Shown here: positions 59,199-64,000 of the stretch, one piece after another
How the letters are laid out: each line of letters starts with the position of its first letter
Position numbering within the stretch: position 1 is the first letter of the stretch
DNA from: Pseudomonadota bacterium
GTDB lineage: Bacteria > Pseudomonadota > Gammaproteobacteria > Steroidobacterales > Woeseiaceae
Direction: 5' to 3'
NCBI GenBank assembly: GCA_022563255.1
Contig: JADFNS010000002.1
Span: forward strand, 113,872-177,871
DNA: 64,000 nt
Notes under the pieces: generated by a model
The model's database searches: none
Seen by the model: the letters and a program-made list of their open reading frames with translations, nothing else
Told to the model about the DNA's origin: nothing
Made by a program: the position numbers and the translations under genes

Positions 59199-60575
59199 TT
59201 GCGGCGCCTCTTGCTCGGTCTGCTGGACCTGCGCTTCTTCCTTTTCCGTCAGCCACTTCAAAATATTGTAGTAAGCGCGAATATTGTTGACGTAAATGAC
59301 CGGTTCCCAACCACGTGCGTAGCCGTAAGGAACCCGCGAATACCACTTGCGCTGCGACAACAGCGGTAAAGTTTCCCCCATGTCGAGCCAGGCGTCGGGG
59401 TTGCCACCCTGCCATTCGATAATCGTGCGAGCGTCCTTGATGTGGTTGAAGCCGACGTTGTAGGCGGCCAGCGCCATCCAGGTGCGATCGGGTTCGGTAA
59501 CCGTATCCGCGATTCTTTCGGTCTGACGCGCGAAGTAACGAGCTCCGCCGAAAATGCTGCTTTCCGGGTCCAGGCGATCTTTCAGCCCAAGAAAGTCCGC
59601 AGTGGCTCTGGTCAGCATCATGATGCCGCGGACGCCGGTCGGTGACACCGCTTGCGAGCGCCAATGCGATTCCTGATAGCCGATCGCGGCGAGCAGGCGC
59701 CAGTCCACCCCCCATTCATCACCGGCGTCCTCGAACATGGCGCGATAGCGCGGCAAGCGATTCTCGAAGTGGCGAATGAAGGTTCGCGTGCCGACGTAGT
59801 CGAACTTCTTGGTGTAGCCGTAATAGCGTTCGTGAACCTGCGCGAGAAAGCCGGAGCGATTCGCCTGAATTAAAAAAGCGTCCGCCCGGGAAAGCAGCGT
59901 GTCTGCGGTTTCCTTGCGGAATGCCCAGGCGATCGGGTCGCCGATAACAAGATCGAGCGCGATGCGTAAATCGGGGTAGAAGTGCCGCTGAATATTAAAA
60001 TCCGGGCTGTCCGCGACCGTAAAGTCGATTTCGCCCATGGCCACTTTCGTCATCAGTTCGGCGACTTCGATATCCGCATTCTCAGACCAGCTTATCGTTG
60101 GATGCTTGTCCTGGATCGACGACAACAAGTCGACGTGACTGCTGCCTGCCATGACCTCGATTGAGCGCCCGGGCAGGTCGTCCAGCGATCGTGGCTTGCC
60201 TGTACCGAGTTTGTAGATCAAATGAACGTCGACGGTTTCGTAAGGGTAGCCGAAGTTCAGGTATTCGCGGCGCGAGTCGGTGATCGAAAGCCCGGCCGCG
60301 GCCATATGCGCCTCGCCAGAGACTATCTTGGGCAGAATTTCTGAAATGCTCGCGACGGGCTCAATGAACAGCGTGACACCGAGTTCATCGGCGAACGCTT
60401 GCGCGAGGTCGAATTCCGGCCCCGATGGTCCGCTGGGACTGATCGTATAGGCGGTCGGGCTGTCCCGGGTGACGACACGGAGCATGCCCGTATCGAGCAC
60501 CTGATCCAGAATGGGTGGTGGGCTCGAGCAGGTACCGATCAACGTTGCCAAAGAAATGATGATCAACAGTCGCAA
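59169..60575 (-). CDS. mltF: Membrane-bound lytic murein transglycosylase F
   Basis: A 468-aa cell-wall enzyme combining a solute-binding-like domain (about 30-265, LRVVTRDSPTAY, GSSHVDLL) with a C-terminal lysozyme-like SLT domain. Its catalytic Glu302 is in AAIGYQESHWRSQAVSPTG, followed by GIMMLTRATADFLG and ALAAYNVGFNHI. The N-terminus is hydrophobic and reads LIGTCSS; Thr before the Cys makes it an imperfect lipobox. Confidence 0.93.
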   Translation of the reverse strand: MRLLIIISLATLIGTCSSPPPILDQVLDTGMLRVVTRDSPTAYTISPSGPSGPEFDLAQAFADELGVTLFIEPVASISEILPKIVSGEAHMAAAGLSITDSRREYLNFGYPYETVDVHLIYKLGTGKPRSLDDLPGRSIEVMAGSSHVDLLSSIQDKHPTISWSENADIEVAELMTKVAMGEIDFTVADSPDFNIQRHFYPDLRIALDLVIGDPIAWAFRKETADTLLSRADAFLIQANRSGFLAQVHERYYGYTKKFDYVGTRTFIRHFENRLPRYRAMFEDAGDEWGVDWRLLAAIGYQESHWRSQAVSPTGVRGIMMLTRATADFLGLKDRLDPESSIFGGARYFARQTERIADTVTEPDRTWMALAAYNVGFNHIKDARTIIEWQGGNPDAWLDMGETLPLLSQRKWYSRVPYGYARGWEPVIYVNNIRAYYNILKWLTEKEEAQVQQTEQEAPQLASGSEEVL

Positions 60576-60705
60576 GAAAGATTCTCCGTTTCCGCAGACC
60601 GATTATGGCATCTGGCGGCGGCCATAGCGTACTTGACAATCACTCGATTGCTTACCAGTATCTCGTCGAAGATCAGGTTGGAGCGCCCCTTGGGCGCGAC
60701 AGAGA

Positions 60706-60905
60706 TTTTGAACCGCGCAGCGGCCCGCAGGACGTCCGACTGGATAGGCCGAAGAATTATGGAGAGGCGCCAGAGTGGTCGACAAAATCGCCGGGAGCGT
60801 TTTTGAACCGCGCAGCGGCCCGCAGGGCGAGCCGCTGAAAGCGGCGAGTCCAATCAGGTGTACTGACGGCCGCAGGACGTCCGACTGGATAGACCGAAGA
60901 ATTAT

Positions 60906-60927
<22 letters not shown>
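60706..60927 (+). repeat. Duplicated tRNA-Ser leader with 5' tRNA fragment
   Basis: A 57-bp segment at 60726-60782 recurs at 60871-60927 with two mismatches; it covers the leader and the first 22 bases of tRNA-Ser. A second 26-bp element (TTTTGAACCGCGCAGCGGCC...) is repeated exactly at 60706-60731 and 60801-60826. Confidence 0.9.
60761..60863 (+). pseudogene. Broken tRNA-Ser copy
   Basis: 60761-60782 repeats the tRNA-Ser 5' end (GGAGAGGCGCCAGAGTGGTC) with one change. About 70 bases later, 60852-60863 (AATCAGGTGTAC) matches the anticodon-stem/variable-arm part of the intact gene. The DNA between is unrelated to a tRNA, so no cloverleaf can form. Confidence 0.7.
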
Positions 60928-60996
<69 letters not shown>

Positions 60997-61379
60997 CGAA
61001 TGCTATGTAAGATAATGTTATTATTAGGAATAATGACAAACGCATGTGTCGGGTACCACAAAACATCCCACATAAACTTCGCGCTGCGTTCGGCAGATCA
61101 ACCTCGTCGCTTGTGTCCATAAACACGCTTCATCAGCCTGCTGGCTGCTGGTTAGACGTCAAGGACGGCGTGGTCTGATCAGCGGCTCTTTTTCTGGGCT
61201 GAGTGTAGAGATATAGGGAACAAATCGAATGGGGCTCACCGGACAGTAGGGGCGCAAGTACTAAGCCTTGCATTAATGCCCATGCCCCCCTAGTGGGCCA
61301 AGAATTCCGTTGGGGCAGGGGCCTCATTTCGATACCTCCAATACGCGCGACTGGAGCGGTTTGTACGTGCAGCGCATTG
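60997..61379. other. Intergenic region after tRNA-Ser without a supported gene
   Basis: No frame here resembles a known protein. A 103-aa minus-strand frame (61133-61444) overlaps the next gene and has low-complexity, unsupported content. The right end carries an attC-like half site (see the separate entry). No copy of the tRNA 3' end that would mark an integration site was found. Confidence 0.6.
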
Positions 61380-61385
61380 TTAGGC
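61366..61385 (-). other. attC-like half site overlapping a stop codon
   Basis: On the minus strand the sequence GCCTAACAATGCGCTGCACG has the layout of the R''-L'' half of integron attC sites (RYYYAAC followed by a GC-rich inner box). The TAA stop of the neighbouring gene lies inside GCCTAAC, as is usual for cassette genes. The matching L'-R' half (ending GTTRRRY on minus) was not found within 250 bases, and no integrase is in the window. Confidence 0.35.
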
Positions 61386-61943
61386 ACCAGTGCCACCGAA
61401 CAAATTTTTATCATCAAATTTGTTACAGAAAATTCCCTGAACAAGGATCTTCTGGCCCCAAAGTTCGTTTACCTTAAACGATTGACCACCTAACGTGATT
61501 TCAAGCGAATCGCTAACTTGTTCATCCGTGTTTTCGGTGGCAACGACCACAGCGACACACATTCCGACGATGTATCCTGCTGGTAGATTCCAACGCTCCG
61601 CCCCTATTTCGATTGAGCCGGACGCATTGAATTGAAGTCGAGGGTCTAACTCACCTTCGTGCGCAATCGGTGTACGACCAAATTTGTAAAGTGCGTCGGT
61701 AATTTTGATTCCATTGACCGACATGTTGGTGATTATGTTTCCTGTCGCTACGACTGAAATCAAAGCTTCTTCTTCCTCTAGAAAAGTTTTGATCCTTCTC
61801 GCCACTCCGTGTTTCGGGCGGCGTTTCTTCGCTGTTTTATCTATGGCGGGGAAGAGGTTGACCAACGATCCTTCGTAGTCCCGAGCCTGAAGGTGCTGCA
61901 CGCACTGTTCGAGTCGTCTGCTAATGCCGGTTGGCGTGGGCAT
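61380..61943 (-). CDS. Conserved-looking hypothetical protein, possible cassette gene
   Basis: A 187-aa soluble protein I cannot assign. It begins MPTPTGISRRLEQCVQHLQA, has a basic stretch KTAKKRRPKHGVARRIKTFL, then a beta-rich half with ALYKFGRTPIAHEGELDPRL and IEIGAERWNLPAGYIVGMCV. No signal peptide, membrane helix or nucleotide motif is visible. The gene is A+T-richer than the core genes. It lies alone downstream of tRNA-Ser, and its stop codon overlaps an attC-like motif, so horizontal acquisition is likely. Confidence 0.72.
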   Translation of the reverse strand: MPTPTGISRRLEQCVQHLQARDYEGSLVNLFPAIDKTAKKRRPKHGVARRIKTFLEEEEALISVVATGNIITNMSVNGIKITDALYKFGRTPIAHEGELDPRLQFNASGSIEIGAERWNLPAGYIVGMCVAVVVATENTDEQVSDSLEITLGGQSFKVNELWGQKILVQGIFCNKFDDKNLFGGTGA

Positions 61944-62011
61944 ATATCTACGTGCCTATCTGTAGTTCGTACACATAATTGAAAGACTACGTCTCATACA
62001 ATCGAGTTCTC

Positions 62012-62207
62012 TCGAACATCTGCTTCGGGCCAGTAGCGGCCCCTCACTGCAATAATAGCCCAACGGCTGCTTACGGGGGCAAAGCAGCCGTTCAAAACTG
62101 ATTCCGGAGCGGCCACGCCCTGAACGTCTGCTTTACTCAAAAGCGGTCATTCAAGTCAGCAGAAAAGCTCCAATATGACCGTCTGCTTTCGGCCATTAGC
62201 GGTCATA
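62012..62207 (+). repeat. Cluster of four short dispersed repeats upstream of the amidohydrolase
   Basis: Four related units, all in one orientation, at about 62014-62046, 62061-62095, 62121-62154 and 62175-62207. The pattern is roughly CGTCTGCTTTC, 6-10 variable bases, then AGCGGTCATTCA. The second contains a perfect 10-bp stem (AACGGCTGCT / AGCAGCCGTT). The rest of 61944-62346 shows no gene. Confidence 0.65.
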
Positions 62208-62346
62208 GAGCGAACGGCAAGAATCAGCTAGATCCAGCCGCTGACGGCTAACGTGCGCTAACAAGACACAGACAGTGACCGGATGTTACGCTTTTGCGAT
62301 ACATTGTTGTCAGCAGGTCAAAAGTCTTCGTCAGACAGAAAAAATC

Positions 62347-63621
62347 ATGAAGTACTCAAAAATATTCAGCAGTCTCATACTGCTTGGCATTTGCGTCGCC
62401 CATCAATCGTTTGCTGACACAATTATAATCCGTGCAGCCAGAATGATTGATGTGACGACAGGCAAACTTATTGGTCCCGCATCTATTGTTGTAGAGGGCA
62501 ATAAAATTGTCGCGGTCAATCCGAAAGCATTACCAGCAGATGCCGAAACTATTGATCTTGGAGACCGCACGCTCTTGCCCGGCCTTTTCGACATGCATGC
62601 TCACCTGACGCTCGACTTTTTCACAGGCAATCACTGGACAACTGCCGCCGTCAGGGAAACCCCCGCAGACTGGGCTCTCTATGGTGTCGCCTTCGGTCGG
62701 CAGACGCTTGAGGCGGGATTTACCACGGTAAGAGAAGCAGGAGCCTGGCCTGGTTTTCCTGATGTCGCCTTGATGCGTGCGGTAGAAGCCGGGCGCGTCA
62801 CGGGCCCGCGTATTTACCCTGCGGGTCATGCTCTTTCGATCACCGGTGGTCACTGTGATGTAACCGGATTTGCACCAGGCGTCATGGAACTTGGCCCCAA
62901 TCAAGGTATTGCCAATGGTGTCGATGAAATTCTGCAAGCAGTCCGCTATCAGGCAAAGCACGGCGTCAAGGTTATAAAGGTCTGCGCGACATCCGGCGTT
63001 TTTTCAGCAGGCCAGCAGCCTGGTGCTCAGCAATATTCTGATGCGGAACTTCGAACAATCGTCGAGGAAGCATCAAGGCACGGCCTGAAAGTCATGGCCC
63101 ACGCTCATGGTAGCGAGGGAATACTGGCTGCGGTGAAAGCCGGGGTTGCGTCGATTGAGCATGGTTCCATGCTGACACCTGAAATCATAAAAGAGATGAA
63201 AAAGCGGGGCACGTATTATGTTCCCACAATTTATTCGTGGGACATCCTCTTACCGGAAAACACACCGCAAGATACAGTCAACAAATTTAATTTCCTTAAG
63301 TCATTCGCAGACAAGAGTTTTCGAATGGCGGTTGATTCCAGTGTCAATATCGCTCTTGGTACAGATTCGGGAACCTTTCCTCACATTGAAACCGGAAAGG
63401 AATTTTACGCGATGGTTCGCCGCGGTATGACTCCGCTTCATGCATTGCAGGCGGCAACAATTAATGCCGCCGTTTTGCTTGGCGTTTCCGATCGGGCGGA
63501 ACTCAAGGCGGGCAAACTTGCTGACATTATCGCAGTAGACGGAAACCCCCTTAACGATATAAGGGCCATGGAGCGAGTTGTGTTCGTGATGAAGGATGGC
63601 GAAATAATCAAGATGGATTAA
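62347..63621 (+). CDS. Exported amidohydrolase (imidazolonepropionase/prolidase-like)
   Basis: A 424-aa metal-dependent amidohydrolase. ATG 62347 gives a signal peptide, KYSKIFSSLILLGICVAHQS, cleaved near FADT; the frame opens earlier at 62275 without support. Metal-site motifs are His84-Ala-His86 (FDMHAHLTLD), a Lys in KHGVKVIKVCATSG, His residues in VMAHAHGSEG and SIEHGSM, and the Asp in LGTDSGTFPH. It resembles secreted Xaa-Pro/Xaa-Arg dipeptidase-like and organophosphate-acid-hydrolase-like members; the substrate is unknown. It is A+T-richer than the core genes and flanked on both sides by the dispersed repeats. Confidence 0.88.
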   Translation: MKYSKIFSSLILLGICVAHQSFADTIIIRAARMIDVTTGKLIGPASIVVEGNKIVAVNPKALPADAETIDLGDRTLLPGLFDMHAHLTLDFFTGNHWTTAAVRETPADWALYGVAFGRQTLEAGFTTVREAGAWPGFPDVALMRAVEAGRVTGPRIYPAGHALSITGGHCDVTGFAPGVMELGPNQGIANGVDEILQAVRYQAKHGVKVIKVCATSGVFSAGQQPGAQQYSDAELRTIVEEASRHGLKVMAHAHGSEGILAAVKAGVASIEHGSMLTPEIIKEMKKRGTYYVPTIYSWDILLPENTPQDTVNKFNFLKSFADKSFRMAVDSSVNIALGTDSGTFPHIETGKEFYAMVRRGMTPLHALQAATINAAVLLGVSDRAELKAGKLADIIAVDGNPLNDIRAMERVVFVMKDGEIIKMD

Positions 63622-63806
63622 CAGGTCAGTTGCAATTCAAATCCCCGCTGCTGCTGACAAATGATACAAACCGCGGTGTTGCTTTTCGCATAGGTAGAGT
63701 CCATGTAATCTATTCTTCGATCCACGGCGAGGGCTTTTCGATAGTTTACTGCTGGCTGAGAGTGGACCTTTTCCAGGCGGCAAGACTGGGTCAGAAGTTG
63801 CCGGTC
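63622..63806. other. Intergenic region after the amidohydrolase
   Basis: I see no gene, terminator or RNA here. Together with the repeat cluster that follows, the last 379 bases of the window hold no supported coding region. Confidence 0.5.
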
Positions 63807-63960
63807 GAAATGTCCGCTTCGGGTCATCTGCGGCCCGTCAATTAGTCGTTCATCGTAGCATGTGGGTGGCCGCTTCCGGCAGTATAGCGGCCTGTCAGCG
63901 ACGTTACCGCGAAAACGTTTGAATTGAGCGTCTGCTTTCACCAGCAGCAGTCGTTCAAAC
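63807..63960 (+). repeat. Cluster of three short dispersed repeats downstream of the amidohydrolase
   Basis: Three units of the same family and orientation as at 62.0-62.2 kb: 63807-63840 (TGTCCGCTTCGGGTCATCTG core), 63866-63897 (GGCCGCTTCCGGCAGTATAG core) and 63921-63960 (CGTCTGCTTTCACCAGCAGC core). The last shares CAGCAGCAGTCG with the copy at 5494-5530. Confidence 0.65.
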
Positions 63961-64000
63961 TGGTTGAGAATCCATACTGCGAAGGGCAGGAGTCGGCCAA

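Noticed and set aside
61133..61444. A 103-codon minus-strand frame downstream of the unknown island gene
   Set aside because: It overlaps the end of the better-supported 187-aa gene in another frame, and its translation looks non-coding.

Overview
The window is chromosomal DNA of a moderately GC-rich gammaproteobacterium. Three conserved blocks support this: queA-tgt-yajC-secD-secF, rlmN-pilF-rodZ-hisS-yfgM-bamB-der, and guaB-guaA. A TonB-dependent receptor, an acyl-CoA dehydrogenase pair, ETF-ubiquinone oxidoreductase, a thiolase, tryptophan dioxygenase and the 180-kDa NAD-glutamate dehydrogenase point to an aerobic heterotroph that oxidises fatty or steroid-like acids and amino acids. I suspect a marine lineage near Woeseiales/Chromatiales/Xanthomonadales, but that is inference from gene content only.

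Layout. 1-5.2 kb: a truncated double-receiver protein and thrS (minus), then glnS. 5.2-9.1 kb (minus): a small SHOCT-like ORF, a TfoX-N protein, a SAM-cleaving DUF62 enzyme and two acyl-CoA dehydrogenases that look like one heteromeric enzyme. 9.2-12.5 kb: molybdopterin genes moaA-moaC-mobA-moaD-moaE and a MaoC-type protein. 12.5-18.7 kb: nitrilase-family hydrolase, TonB receptor, an SDR lacking its catalytic residues, tesB, gpmA. 18.7-30.2 kb: NAD-GDH, kynA, zapE, etf-QO, an HSD17B10-like SDR, thiolase, plsC. 30.4-33.5 kb: xerD-dsbC, a Nudix hydrolase, a repeat-bearing exported protein, tRNA-Leu(CAA). 33.7-35.9 kb: an ECF sigma / membrane protein / double-PDZ trio. 35.9-41.2 kb: queA-tgt-yajC-secDF. 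41.2-53.6 kb: suhB, then a dense run trmJ-iscS-iscU-like-iscA-ndk-rlmN-pilF-rodZ-hisS-yfgM-bamB-der-metX, with most junctions overlapping or only a few bases apart. 53.6-60.6 kb: M23 peptidase and xseA, guaB-guaA-tadA, mltF. 60.6-64 kb: a partly duplicated tRNA-Ser locus followed by A+T-richer accessory DNA with one unknown protein, one exported amidohydrolase and clusters of a short dispersed repeat.

Most of the window is housekeeping DNA. The places most worth a second look are: the iscS/iscA cluster whose scaffold protein has lost two of three canonical cysteines; the SDR stripped of its active site; a perfect hairpin ending inside the queA start codon; a perfect 21-bp inverted repeat beside tRNA-Leu; the duplicated tRNA-Ser leader and the island-like DNA after it; and a repeat family present seven times around the island gene and once more near 5.5 kb. 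I found no CRISPR array, insertion sequence, prophage or recognisable defence system.
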